Source of the DNA: Liquidambar formosana
Lineage: Eukaryota > Streptophyta > Magnoliopsida > Saxifragales > Altingiaceae
DNA length: 64,000 nt
Reading direction: 5' to 3'
NCBI GenBank assembly: GCA_039720395.1
Contig: CM077820.1
Coordinates: 17,257,923-17,321,922 of the forward strand
Both the position numbers and the translations under genes were made by a program. Positions within the stretch are counted from its first letter, which is position 1. Each line of letters starts with the position of its first letter. Under the pieces are notes generated by a model. That model did no database searches, was not told the origin of the DNA, and saw only the letters and a list, made by a program, of their open reading frames with translations. Positions 35,528-46,926 of this stretch are shown piece after piece.

Positions 35528-37475
35528 CATTAGCTCTTTCCTAGAAGTTTCTTTTGTTTTCTTTCAGTCTCGTATTAAGCATTTTTTTTTGGTCTTATGA
35601 TGTAGGGATTGCAAGGACGCTGCAAAAGATTTCTTGTTTGTGTAATTAATTTGACTATATTTTAAGCTACTCGTCGTTTTCTATTTATTGAATTTTGGGT
35701 TCAATTAGTTAGGACAAGTTAATATGGCAAAGAGGGGGGGCGGGGAGTGAGTCTTTTATTTAACCGTGGCATGGTTACATAGTATCACGGTTAATGAAAA
35801 GTCAAGTATAAAGGGATTATATGATTAAAAAATATTTAGATAATTCTTTTTTGTTTTTTTTTGTTTTCATTCTCATTGATTTGTGATACTATATCAATTG
35901 TATCATATTTACATATAAGTTTTTACATATAAATTTTTCTCTAAGAGGAGTGGTTTGAGGACTGTTTGTTGATGCGGCATTACCACATGCATTATGTGGC
36001 CACATCAGGCGGTCTAAAAAAATGTGGCCATCACAGCACTGAGGTAGAAAGTGTTTGGTCGAAACACACGCTTAAAGGTTGCAAATTAAGGGGTTTTGTT
36101 TTTTTGTGTTTTTTTCCAAAACCCATGTAACCCATATGAAGTGGACTCTTCATCTAAAAATTGTACCACTTTGTAGCTACTGTTTCCTAGTGGCCCAAAG
36201 TGCAATTTTCTCTTGAATAATAAGTGGATTTATAATTTTATATGGTAATTAAATTCATTATCTACCAAAACCCAGGTTAAAACTTAAAACCCTCATCACT
36301 TTTCCTCTGTACGGATTTTGACTTGTTGGATAATTTGTTGGGTGAGGAAGTGATTAAAAAACAAAAGCCAAAGTCTGCCCTCAAGGCAACTTATAAATAC
36401 ATCACTGTTTTCCTAAAAGAAGCCGCGGAGAAGCATAATGCGGGTCAATTCTGAGGGCTTGTTGGAAATAAAACAGTCAGTTGATTTAATTACAACGAAC
36501 CCTCATGCTAGCTAGTGGTTCTAGCTAGTGAGATAGGTCTGCTGGATTGGTATGCACAAGTCAATGCTTATAGTAAAAATTTTGATAAGAAAGCACTGTG
36601 TTGTGTACTATAAAGAAAAGTTGATCTTGATTTAGTGGATGAATAGGAAATTGAATATGCTTGATTGTTTCCAATTCGACAAATTAGTAAAAATTGGATT
36701 GAATGTACATTGTACAAGAAAGACATTTGCCAAGGGACTGAAATCTATGTATTGCTCTTTTGTTAACACGTGGGCTTCTTCATTGCGAGTGTTTTCTTCG
36801 TGCGTTTTGATAATAAAAAAAAAAAGGAAAAAAAAAAAATACTAGTTGGATTCTCCCTGAAATAGAATTCTTTCCTATTAGAAATTCCACTAATTCTCTT
36901 ATTCTCACCTTCTATTCAATTGATTAACGCATTGCCCTGGAACCAAGCTGCTTGAAGATCTTAGTTGGCTTTACTTTAGATTAAGTGTTTCCTTTACCTA
37001 GCCTTCTAAGGGGGTTTTATTTCTTGATAACCTAGGCTGAAGCAAAATAGGGTAATGATTATAGGGGCATAGTTTTAATTAATTTGGAAGATTTGGAATA
37101 GTGAAATTTTTCACAAAAAAGACTCTTCATAGATGGTTATAGAGAGGGTGGGATAGTCTATACTTCTTGGTCCTCAATAGCTAAGAATTTTAAGGAAAAC
37201 AAATCCATCTGATTTGTTAATTCATCAATGCACTCAACCTCTTCTCTTAAAAGGATACATATTTTTTGGTCCTTTGACTTAATTATGTTCTCGTATAATT
37301 TCATTTTAATTAAAAAGGCCATCACAGGCATTAAAACAAGAACAATATTAACCTTGCGTCTGGTCAGGGGCGGAGGTACACTGGAGTTACCTGAGCTCGG
37401 CCCGTTTTTTATTTTTATTTTTATTTTTTTGTTTAAAGTAGTACAATGTTGGCTTTAACCTTAACCGAGGCATGA
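35528..37475. other. Intergenic DNA, nothing clearly supported
   Basis: 3' flank of F-box gene 1 and AT-rich DNA. At 37365 CAGGGGCGGAGGTACACTGG looks like a hAT terminus, but no partner end with a matching 8-bp repeat was found. Confidence 0.45.
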
Positions 37476-37481
37476 TTGTAA

Positions 37482-37948
37482 GAAGGGGGTGTTATTGCAA
37501 ACCCTCAAGTTTATTTGTAAATCCCACTTTTTTTTTTTTTTTTTACTTTTTAAGGTTTCATAAAAAATATAAATTGTTTATATGAAAATTGTTCGTGTAG
37601 TCTCCTAAAAAACATCATTTTGAAAAAAAAAAATTGAACAACTTTGTAAAATAAAATTTTTTCAAAATATGTTTTTTAAGTAGACTTTTTTGTCATTTAT
37701 AATTTTTGTTTTATTAAAAATAAATTAGAGATTGTAAATGGCCTAAAAGTGCTTTAAACTATAAATTTTGAAAAAAAATTTATTTTAAAAAGTTGTTCAA
37801 AATAATTTTTCTAGTGGCCAATGCGGCGAATTTTCATAAAAACCTATTTTTCATAAAACCTTAAATAAAAAAAATAAAAATAAAAATAAAAATAAAAAGA
37901 AGAAGGTGAGGTTTACAAATAAAGTTGAGGGGTTGCAATAGCCCCCTC
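37482..37948. mobile_element. MITE-like element with ~45-bp inverted ends
   Basis: Left end GAAGGGGGTGTTATTGCAAA and the reverse-complemented right end GAGGGGGCTATTGCAACCCC are similar and extend inward. TTGTAA stands directly outside both ends (37476-37481 and 37949-37954). No coding capacity. Related to 40813-41216. Confidence 0.6.
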
Positions 37949-38306
37949 TTGTAAAAAAGAGCCTAGTAGCCCATTAGCCTAAAGGAAGTTCGGGTAGCCT
38001 GATCTATATTATTTATTTATTTATTTACATCAGAGGGGCGGCCCTGGGCATAATAAACCAAAAGGGTTAATTACTTTTTAATACTTTCAACTTTGGGGGT
38101 AGTTTTAATTTGGTCTATAAACATAGAATTGTCTCAATTTAGTGACAACTTATGAACTATTGTTGCAATGTGGTCGAGGACCCGACATCCGTTAGGTTTT
38201 TGGACGGAAAACGCACGTGATGGGCACGTACGGTTGAAGTGGAGCCTATGTGGCTTATGTCTGCTTACGTGGAGTCTATGTGGCAGCCACATAAGCATTC
38301 TTGCCC

Positions 38307-38525
38307 ATTTATAGTCGACTGTATCATTTTATAGTCGACTATAATAAACAGAGAGCTGAAGTAGTTGAAATTGATGTTTGAACATTCAATATAGTCGACT
38401 GGCAAACGTTATAGTCAACTATAAAATGTTATAGTCGACCATAACAAACAGAAAGTTTATTTTAGTTCCGGAATCCATTTATAGTCGACTATAATTTTTT
38501 TATGGTTGACTACAACAGTCGGAAA
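38307..38525. repeat. Cluster of TATAGTCGACTATA-type palindromes, left arm
   Basis: At least six complete or one-off copies within 220 bp, some reading TATAGTCAACTATA or TATAGTCGACCATA. Confidence 0.85.
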
Positions 38526-40249
38526 ATGTTGTTACGTTTGTTTTGAAGTAAAATTATTGTTTACGTCTATAATGTTAACTTAGGCCATTTCAAATAAGAT
38601 GTTACTATACTCATGTGCTTAATCTATGGAGCAATCATTTACAATACTAAAGACCTAAAAAGTGAGGCAAAACTCACACTTACAATGTTATAATCGATTC
38701 CTCCGAAACCAAAAGGCATCAACTTGATTATGGTCAACTATAATAGTCAGAAAATGTAGTTATGTATGTTTTAATGTGAAATTATCATTTACGTCCGTGA
38801 TGTAACTTAGGCCATTTCAAATAAGATGTTACCATACTCATATACTTAATGGAACAATCATTTACAATACTAAAGCCCTAAAAAAGGGGGCAAAGCTTAT
38901 ACTCGCATTGTATAGGAAGGCTGTAACCAAATTCCTATTTAGCATCAAAATTTTGGGTTTATAACAAAAACCTTACCCTTACAAAGATAAGATTAATACA
39001 ACTATTTGGCTTAGTTGAAATGGGTTTTACATGTCTCCAAAAATGGTAAATTATATTATGAAACCACCTTTTAACTAAGTCCTGTAATTTTTGCAATAAG
39101 AAGGACACAAACAAAATAGCCTCTTATTCCCCCCCTCTGATGCTAGCACCCTTTATGCAGCCACCAAAGCACATTCCACCCATGATAAGAATCTACCAAG
39201 AAACAAAGAAGCATAGCAACATCCTTCCTATCCATCTTAGCAGCCTAATAGCATGGGCAGCCAAAACTTGCTTTCAACCCCAAACAACTTTTCCAATAAA
39301 TTCTCATCAATAAATCCAGCCATATTGAAAATCAACTCATGACCGATGAAGCATAACAACTATTCTACCCAAACATTTTATAATTTTTTCTAACAAAACA
39401 AAATTTTAATCCTATCCTGCCAAATACAGCAAAACACAAAATCTCCTAATCCACACCTTCAAAAACACCTTATAGCATTCGTGTTTTTCTGATATGCATG
39501 GCTTTGTGATTGGGATGTTATAGCATTCGTGTTTTTCTTTAATAATTATAGAGGAGGTTTAGGTAGATTCTCATCATGGTTGGAATGTGTTTTGGTGGCT
39601 TTAGATTTAGTTGCATGTAAGGTGCTGGCATTAGAGGGGGGAATAAGAGGCTATTTTGTTTGTGTCCTTCTTGGTGCAAAAATTACAGTACTTAGTTTAA
39701 AGGTGGCTTCATATTATAATTTACCATTTTTGGAGACATGTAAAACCCATTTCAACTAAGCCAAATAGTTGTATTAATCTTATCTTTGTAAGGGTGAGGT
39801 TTTTGTTATAAACCCAAAATTTTTATGCTAAATAGGAATTTGGTTATAGCTTTCCTATACAATGCGAGTGTAAGCTTTGCCCCACTTTTTAGGGCTTTAG
39901 TATTGTAAATGATTGCTCCATTAAGTATATGAGTATGATAACATCTTATTTGAAATGGCTTAAGTTAACATCACGGACGTAAATGATAATTTCACATCAA
40001 AACATAGGTAACTATATTTTCTGACTGTTATAGTCGACCATAATCAAGTTGATGCCTTTTGGTTTGGGAGGAATCGACTATAACATTGCGAGTGTGAGTT
40101 TTGCCCCACTTTTTAGGTCTTTAGTATTGTAAATTATTCATTAATTAAGCACATGAGTATGGTAACATCTTATTTGAAATGGCCTAAGTTAACACCACGA
40201 ACGTAAACGATAATTTCACATCAAAACATACGTAACTACATTTTCTGAC

Positions 40250-40465
40250 TGTTATAGTTGACCATAAACAAATTATAGTCGACTATAAATGGATTTCGGA
40301 ACTAAAATAAACTTTCTGTTTGTTATAGGTGACTATAACATTCTATAGTCGACTATAACGTTTGCCAGTCGACTATATTGAATGCTTAAACATCAATTTC
40401 AACTAATTCAACCCTCTGTTTATTATAGTTGACTATAAAATGATATAGTCGACTATAATTGGGTG
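40250..40465. repeat. Cluster of TATAGTCGACTATA-type palindromes, right arm
   Basis: Mirror of the left cluster, with independent substitutions in some copies. Confidence 0.85.
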
Positions 40466-40713
40466 AGAATGCTTATGTGGCTGCCATATAGGCTCCATGT
40501 AAGCGGACATAAGCCGCATAGGCTCCACGTCAGCTGCACGTGCCCATCACGTGCGTTTTCCGTCTAAAAACCTAACGGACGTTGGGTTCTGGACCACATT
40601 GCAACAATAGTTCATAAGTTGTCACTAAATTGAGACAAGTCTAAGTTTATAGACCAAATTGAAACTACCCCCAAAGTTGAAGGTATTAAAAAGTAATTAA
40701 CCCTAAACCAAAA

Positions 40714-40812
40714 CGGCCGCTTAGGGCCTCACTTTTTCGGTGAAAAAAAAGGAGCCTCCAATAAACAATATACCTTATAGTAGGTCCAAGAGAAAAATAG
40801 GTAATATCTGTG
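40714..40812 (+). mobile_element. hAT-related terminal fragment split by the foldback element
   Basis: If 38030-38063 is joined to 40714 onward (removing the foldback and one target repeat), the text CAGAGGGGCGGCCCTGGGCA ... CGGCCGCTTAGGGCCTCAC ... GGAGCCTCC parallels the left end of the hAT element at 15710-15775 (CGGCCGCCTGGGGCCCC ... GGGGCCCCC). It is a short remnant with no coding sequence; a MITE follows at 40813. Confidence 0.5.
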
Positions 40813-41216
40813 AGGGAGCCGATATTACAACCCCAAAACTTTATTTGTACACCCCACCAATTTTGAGTTTTTTATGGTTTAAGAAAAGTATAAAAGGTTT
40901 TTATAAAAATTGGTCATGTAGTCCATTAGGAAATATTGTTTTGAACAACTTTACGGAATAAAGTTTTTCTAAAATAAGTCGTTCAAGTGGATTTTTTGAC
41001 TATTTACCATATCTGTTTCATTTTTTGCCAAAAAGTCAACTTAAACCATAGATTTTGGAAAAAAATCTTTTTTCTAAAAAGTTGTTTAAAATGATGTTTT
41101 CTAAGGGATTATGCGAACACTTTTCATAAAAACCTATTATATATTTCTAAAACTTTAAAAAATCAAAATGAATGGGGTGTACAAACAAAGTTTTGGGGTT
41201 ACAATAACTGGACCCT
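40813..41216. mobile_element. MITE-like element related to 37482-37948
   Basis: Ends AGGGAGCCGATATTACAACC and, reverse-complemented, AGGGTCCAGTTATTGTAACC, continuing as CCCAAAACTTTATTTGTACA in both. The middle parallels the first MITE. No clear target duplication. Confidence 0.55.
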
Positions 41217-42240
41217 ATATAAGCAAATATTTGTAATTATATAGGCAAGCAAAATTTATATAAGCAAATATTAATAAATAACCTCTAAGGTCTAAATCTG
41301 TAAGAAGATAGATCACAAGAGTCATGCTGAAGGAGAAGCATAATTTTCTTAGGGGCAAACCACTATCACTAAAAATTGTTGAATTTTAATCTCATATTAG
41401 TACATTTGTTAGCCACAACATTACCTTCATAAAAAATATGGCTAAATTGAAAATTCATCTGACTCAAATAATATTGGCAATTACGCTATCGAGTCTTCAA
41501 TTTCCAAGGAAGCTTATAATCCTAATTGGGAAGGGCATAGGGATTTTAATTGGGAGTTGCACCAAACACATTAAACCTCCTTTTTAGGTGGGGAGTTTTT
41601 ATTGGTGTTTTTTACTTTTGCAGAAGAAAACACTGCCTTTATATTTTTCACTAATGTATAAGAAAAGAAAAAGAAAAAGGGTTGGAAAATGATTTTGTCA
41701 TTCCAAAAGGAGCCTTTCGCCCTCCAACCCACCCCCCCCAACAAAACCCAATTCTCTTGCTGTTGAGTAGTGCGTGAGAGATTTATACTCTACTACTCCG
41801 TATTTATATAAAACCAAAGTTAGTGACTTCATGATCTCTTCATTTCTTCATCTTATTTATTTATTTTTATTTTTTTGGATAAGTCATTTCTTCACTTTTA
41901 CTTTAAAATGAGGGGGAATTAAAAATAAATAATAATATTGCACCCGTTCTGAGTTCAATTCTTATTAAATCCTTTCAAACCACTCATGTAGAATTTCATG
42001 ATTTTCATAGTCTTTGAATTTATCTAGTTGATTTAGGCTATTGGACCTTATATGGACATGTGGTTTGTCCTAAAACATTTTCCAATTTTTAAAAAAGAAA
42101 GAGAGAAGAAAAGAAAATACCACTTCGAATGTGGGCGAGAATAGCAAGAGGGGAGAGGAGAAAATTCGAATGGGGCGACAATAGCAAGAAATTGGGAATG
42201 AAAAAGGGCCAAAATTCGAATAAAAAACCACGCAGGCACA
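41217..42240. other. Intergenic DNA, nothing supported
   Basis: AT-rich upstream flank of F-box gene 2; no domain or repeat boundary recognised. Confidence 0.5.
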
Positions 42241-42246
42241 TATATA
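42241..42246 (+). promoter_or_regulatory. TATA box of F-box gene 2
   Basis: TATATA 69 bp before the chosen ATG at 42315. The longer upstream frame from 42129 would start before it. Confidence 0.5.
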
Positions 42247-42314
42247 CCTGTACTCTTCCTATTCTCATCCCCATAGAAACCGCTAAGAGAGCTCCACTGC
42301 TATACAGACAGGCA

Positions 42315-43517
42315 ATGTTCTCCGCCAAAAGAACCTTAACAGTAGGCACTTCCGGCGCGCCAACGCCTCAGCAGACATCATCTGCCGAGGCAATCGCTAG
42401 CAACGACGATCTCTTGACCGAGATCCTTGTTCGCTTACCCATTAAATCTCTCCTCAAATTCAAATCCGTATCCAAACGCTGTCTCTCCCTCATCTCCAAT
42501 CCCCATTTCTCTCGCCGCCGAAACCCTTATCCTAGCCCCGTCTCTGGCATCTTCTTGCCCAAATCTTCTCAACACGACTATCTAGATTACGAATTCATTC
42601 CTCTCCATGGCAAGCCTTCGACCTCTGCCCCTTTTCGATCTCTCACTTTCGTTGACGATCCTGCACGGATCACCATTTTACACTCTTGCAATGGCTTACT
42701 GCTTTGTACCTATATAGGCGAAGGATATACTCGAAAGTATTGCATTCTCAACCCCACTACCAAGAAATTCACTGTACTTCCCAAACTGGACGGTCAATTT
42801 TTCGGTCCAGATTCCAATCCTGTTGTTGGGTTTGGCTTAGCTTTTGATCCTTCCAAATCACGTCATTACAAAGTTGTGTGTGTTAGGAGGTTTGAATTTA
42901 TACCATACCGTCATCGCATTGAGATCTACTCATCTGAAACTGGCCTGTGGAGGTCATCTTCTTGTGATCCTTTCACGACACCATATGATATGAAATTTGA
43001 TGGTGGGGTTTTCTGGAATGGTGTTATACACTGGATTAGCTCCTCCGGGAAAGCTATCAGATTCGACGTAGATGAAGAACGACTCCAAGAAATGCCAATG
43101 CCTGAAATTCATCCTGATAAGTGGCACTGGAGTAGGATTAAGTATTTCGGGGTGAGTCGTGACCATTTGCATCTTGTTTTGATCAAAGGCCCTGATGGTA
43201 CACAACTAGATGTGTATGAGATGGAGAGAGACCACTCAAGGTGGCTTGTGAAGTATCTAGTTGATTTTAATGTGGTTTCAACTGCATTTCCGATATATTG
43301 GAAAAACTATCACTCTTATACTATACTTTGTCTTGTTGGGGAAGAAAATGACCAAGACTCATTTTTGCTGCTGCACTTACGTGGTAAGGCCATGCGTTAC
43401 AGCTTCAAGGACAAGACTTTGAAGAAGCTTTGTGATCTTGCTGTATCTTACTCTCGTACCGTAATATTGGGATGGCAGGGTGCTCATCAATATGTTGAGA
43501 CTCTCGCCTGTGTTTGA
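42315..43517 (+). CDS. F-box protein, At5g07610-like (paralogue 2)
   Basis: Single exon, 400 codons from ATG 42315 (MFSAKRTLTVGTSGAPTPQQ). This start aligns with the paralogue at 45594 and follows a TATA box; 62 further codons are open upstream but lie in the presumed promoter. F-box at residues about 33-72 (LTEILVRLPIKSLLKFKSVS), followed by the F-box-associated region with ILHSCNGLLLCTYIGEGYTR, YCILNPTTKKFTVLP, LAFDPSKSRHYKVVCV and FWNGVIHWISSS. Predicted substrate-recruiting subunit of an SCF ubiquitin ligase; substrate unknown. Full length and undamaged. Same strand as its neighbours and evidently a tandem duplicate of them, later separated by transposons. Confidence 0.9.
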   Translation: MFSAKRTLTVGTSGAPTPQQTSSAEAIASNDDLLTEILVRLPIKSLLKFKSVSKRCLSLISNPHFSRRRNPYPSPVSGIFLPKSSQHDYLDYEFIPLHGKPSTSAPFRSLTFVDDPARITILHSCNGLLLCTYIGEGYTRKYCILNPTTKKFTVLPKLDGQFFGPDSNPVVGFGLAFDPSKSRHYKVVCVRRFEFIPYRHRIEIYSSETGLWRSSSCDPFTTPYDMKFDGGVFWNGVIHWISSSGKAIRFDVDEERLQEMPMPEIHPDKWHWSRIKYFGVSRDHLHLVLIKGPDGTQLDVYEMERDHSRWLVKYLVDFNVVSTAFPIYWKNYHSYTILCLVGEENDQDSFLLLHLRGKAMRYSFKDKTLKKLCDLAVSYSRTVILGWQGAHQYVETLACV

Positions 43518-43849
43518 GAATATGTATTGATATATTTTCTTATTGTTCTGCGTCATGTTTTTTGTCATTTGTATCTTCATGTGATCAAATTTAGATCATG
43601 TTTGTTGTATTGATGCTTAACTATATAGCTGATCCACCATATATTATTTGCATTAATAATGTTGTATCTTCATGCGTATTGATGCTCATCAATACGCATT
43701 ATGATATACAGCTGCCAGGTTTACAAGTAAAGTGGGTTTGGGGCTGCGTTTGATGTTACTCCGTAATTCATAGGGCTGTGAGTGATTTCAGAACTTCAAA
43801 TGAAATTTAGTGGTACATATTTTCTTCAATACCTACACTGATTCACTTA

Positions 43850-44159
43850 GGGCCTATTTGGGTGTCCAATTTGAAATTAAAGAATTCTAGTAATTTTACA
43901 TATTATTGAAAGTATATTATATCACCTGGCCTTGAATTAGAATATTTGAAAAAGTTAGAGTGATCAGTACTATAGTTAGTGTTATAGAATCAATTATTAA
44001 AAATTCATGAAATGCCACTAATTTGAATTCACACTCTTATTTGTGATAATGATCATCATTTTCTTGAATTTGTCAATTCAAGGTGATGAATTTATACCTT
44101 CAATACTATTTAAAATTTCTTGAAATGTTTAATTTCAAATTGGACATGTAAACAGGCCC
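43850..44159. mobile_element. MITE, hAT-like, GGGCCT ends
   Basis: Left end GGGCCTATTTGGGTGTCCAA and reverse-complemented right end GGGCCTGTTTACATGTCCAA, both continuing TTTGAAATT. About 310 bp, non-coding. Target duplication not certain (TTAG-like flanks). Confidence 0.6.
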
Positions 44160-44940
44160 TTAGTTAGCGAGGTTAATTCGCTATTATAATAGGTATATAT
44201 GATTTGTTAGTGTTATGTATATACTTCATATAATGCATATATCTTAATTATGAAGCATTACACCTTTACGAACAGTTCAATGTGATATATCTATTGTATA
44301 TAGAGGAATTGAACTTACCTAAGTAGCCCAGCTTTTTATTTTTTATTTTTGACAATCGATAGAATTTACATATGCATATCTATAAACCCCCAATATCAAT
44401 AAATGAGTATCAATGCTTTTCTATAAGTTTGAACTCGAGATCGTTCATTCACCAAGTGAGGAGAATGCCAGTAAGCTATTATGCCATCGACCAATTAGGC
44501 CTATTTAGGTAGTTCATAATCTAATTTAATGTGAATCAATTGCAAACTCAGATAACTTGATTCATGGTCCATAAGTGGTGGTTTAATACTTGAATTTCAA
44601 TCAAGTACGGTCTTGTATTACTTTCTAAATTATGTGGCATACTTTCAGTCAATCGATCTTATGTTATTTCTTGTTGATAATAAGTGGCTTTAATAGGAAG
44701 AAATTAGATAGGCCAAAAAAGAAAAGTAACCAAGAAAAAGAGCATGTGTAATAGATATTTAGATAAGAAGAGAATACGGGTTCAATAATGTTTTAAAACA
44801 CTTCAAAAAGTAGATGCAATCATTTCAACTTCACTTCGAAGTTGAAAAAGCTAACAAAATGAATAATTCTTCTAGCAACCTCCTCTGGCCGGTGAAACGA
44901 CACTATAAATGGTGGTTTTATATTAACAATTTAGTCTAAG
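44160..44940. other. Intergenic DNA
   Basis: No gene. GGTGGTTTTATATTAACAAT near 44911 recurs near 45298, on the other side of the next MITE. Confidence 0.5.
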
Positions 44941-45158
44941 GCTATGTTTGTTTGGCTGAAATGGAATCTGATTTCATGTTTAAAGTAATCTAGAATGAAA
45001 TGAGATTTGAAATAAATATTGCGGAGTGAATATCATTGCGATTTATTATTGTTGTTTGATTATATTCCTATTTAATTATCCCATCCAAACACGTTATTTT
45101 AAAATAAATTGTATTGTGATTTTGTTTCACCCATTCCACTCCAATCAAACAAACATAG
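44941..45158. mobile_element. Short MITE, CTATGTTTGTTTGG ends
   Basis: Left CTATGTTTGTTTGG and right CAAACAAACATAG are inverted; TCTAAG lies outside both ends. About 217 bp, no coding capacity, hAT-like in style. Confidence 0.6.
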
Positions 45159-45567
45159 TCTAAGTATCTTGTAGGTTAGATTAAGTCTATCTTTTGTTGA
45201 ACCTTTCTTGAGCGGTATAACTCTTGCTAAAAAGGGAAATAATTAAGTTTAAGTAGAATTTCATTGCAGCAATTCCTATCTCTTCAGGTGAAGAGACGGT
45301 GGTTTTATATTAACAATTGTCCCATTGACGTTTTATAAAGGCCACAGATAGGCAAATTTAATTTTCGAGCGAAGCTTGTTGTGACAACCTTTAGAAAAAT
45401 TCTCAGGAATTCGGCTGTTTGTTATACCTTGGGAAAATTCTCGGGAATTCCACTGTTTGTGATGCTTTGCTACATTGCGTAGTGAAAACCAAAGTGAAAT
45501 ACAGCGTTCCTCTGTAATCTTCCAAGAGTAGGCAGGTCCATAAAGAGACGAACGACAAGCGAGTGCA

Positions 45568-45573
45568 TATATA
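45568..45573 (+). promoter_or_regulatory. TATA-like box of F-box gene 3
   Basis: TATATA only 26 bp before ATG 45594, close for a leader. Either the leader is very short or another TATA is used. Confidence 0.3.
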
Positions 45574-45593
45574 CTTACTTTCACATGATGCCG

Positions 45594-45736
45594 ATGCTGA
45601 TCTCCACCAAAGGAATCGAAACAGTTGCTTCTTCCGGAGCCTCAATGCCTCGGCAAACATCGTCCACCGATGCAGTCGCAAGCAATGATGACCTCTTGAC
45701 CGATATCCTTCTCCGCTTACCCATTATATCTCTTAT
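45594..45736 (+). pseudogene. F-box gene 3, 5' part (before the retrotransposon)
   Basis: Codons 1-48 of a third paralogue, starting MLISTKGIETVASSGASMPR, chosen because it aligns with the start of paralogue 2; two further ATGs lie at 45585 and 45588. It runs into the F-box (LLTDILLRLPIISLI) and is interrupted within codon 48 by the Tat-lineage element at 45737. The CTTAT at 45732-45736 is the left target duplication. The protein reading beyond this point is LTR sequence, not F-box. Confidence 0.9.
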
Positions 45737-46439
45737 TGTTTCCTCCAAAATTTTGATTCTGAGGATTGGGTTGCGCGAGCGTGCCAGCCACTACACAGTG
45801 ACGAATTGCGGGTTCTACCTTGCCTTGAATGGACTCAAGGACTTTTCTGTGACAAACAATTGAAAACACAAAATAATAACAGAAATTAAAAGAAGAAGCT
45901 CACCACGGAGGAAGCCATTTTCATTGATCAATTTCTGAAATTACAGTGATGAACAAAGGGGTGCACACGCCTTTGACCAGAAAGGAGCACACGTTTCTGG
46001 GTTTTAAGTCCTAGAATTCTAAAAGAAAGTGAAAAAGATAAAGTTCCTGAGAACTGGTTTGTTGATTGATGTTGGAGAGCCTCTTCAAATGGCTGTTTAC
46101 CCTTTTATATATGTACAACTTCAACCTCTTCCCTGAAATATGCCTGATAACTGCCCACGATGTCGAACTACCATCTCCCAAAACTGCCACGTTCTTATAA
46201 CTGCCCATGATCTCAAGATAACTGTTTCCATCATGTAATTCAATACCTGCTTTTGTTAGTGCTCCAAGGATTCGACCTCCTCTGACCGAATTTTGAAGGC
46301 TCTTTAAGGCTGCGGTGTAACCACGATTTGCTTCAACGTAAGTGGTAATTCGGTCCAACGAAATCGTCCCATCACTATTTGCGAGGCAGAAGTTAAAATT
46401 CGTCCAACCATGCTGTGGCCGATTTTATGGGTGTAAACA
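45737..46439 (-). repeat. Left (3') LTR of the Tat-lineage element
   Basis: Starts TGTTTCCTCCAAAATTTTGA and ends GGGTGTAAACA. A TATATAAAAGG box on the minus strand lies at 46101-46112. Confidence 0.92.
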
Positions 46440-46451
46440 TTGCCCCCCACA
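46440..46451 (-). promoter_or_regulatory. Polypurine tract of the Tat-lineage element
   Basis: The minus strand reads TGTGGGGGGCAA directly before the LTR start TGTTTACACCC. Confidence 0.75.
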
Positions 46452-46514
46452 TTTTAACAGATTAGTTTTCTGGTAAAATGTACCAATTTTTATGAATCGG
46501 CCTTTCATCATACA

Positions 46515-46520
46515 TATAAA
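46515..46520 (+). promoter_or_regulatory. TATA-like box upstream of the antisense gene
   Basis: TATAAA on the plus strand, about 75 bp inside the left LTR and 407 bp before the ATG. Two ACACGTGT words follow at about 46557-46565 and 46590-46598. Suggests a promoter for the opposite-strand gene; not proven. Confidence 0.35.
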
Positions 46521-46926
46521 GGTAGGCAAAAGATGTTAGGATTCATCTTTTCTGGTGACACGTGTTCATACCCCCAAGCCTTAGTAACAGAGACACGTGT
46601 TCCTCTTTTAATTGGTCCCTCATCTGACGGCACTGAATCACTAATAATAGAGCCGTATCGTTTACTGTTCCCAAGGGAACGTCTCTTCCAAAACGCCTTT
46701 TCCATTTCTCCTAAAAGCGCCAAAACCCCTCAGACTCCTTTTGAAACACAACTCCCTCGTCTCCTACACGAACCAGAGCTCCTTTTCCCAGGGTTTCTCT
46801 TCTCCGGCGATCTGCTCACTTCTTCCTTTCATCTGGTGTCTTCTTCTCCGCCATCTTCGAGTCTTCTGCCAGCGCCTTTCTTCAGTTCATCCCCTCGTCA
46901 TTCTCTATACCACATCTTCTTCTAGA

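Larger units (their letters stand above)
38064..40703. mobile_element. Foldback (Mutator-like) element with 10-bp target duplication
   Basis: 2640 bp. The left end GGGTTAATTACTTTTTAATA and the right end are reverse complements, and the arms match inward to about 39203 on the left and from about 39556 on the right, leaving a spacer of about 350 bp. TAAACCAAAA lies directly outside both ends (38054-38063 and 40704-40713). The arms contain many TATAGTCGACTATA-type palindromes. No transposase frame; the spacer has a 21-bp direct repeat (ATAGCATTCGTGTTTTTCT at about 39473 and 39520). Non-autonomous by inference. Confidence 0.85.

Noticed and set aside
37365..38046. A hAT element bounded by CAGGGGCGGAGG and GGGGCGGCCCTG
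   Set aside because: The two flanking octamers (CGTCTGGT and GGCATAAT) do not match, and the right motif is better explained as the left end of a hAT split by the foldback at 38064.
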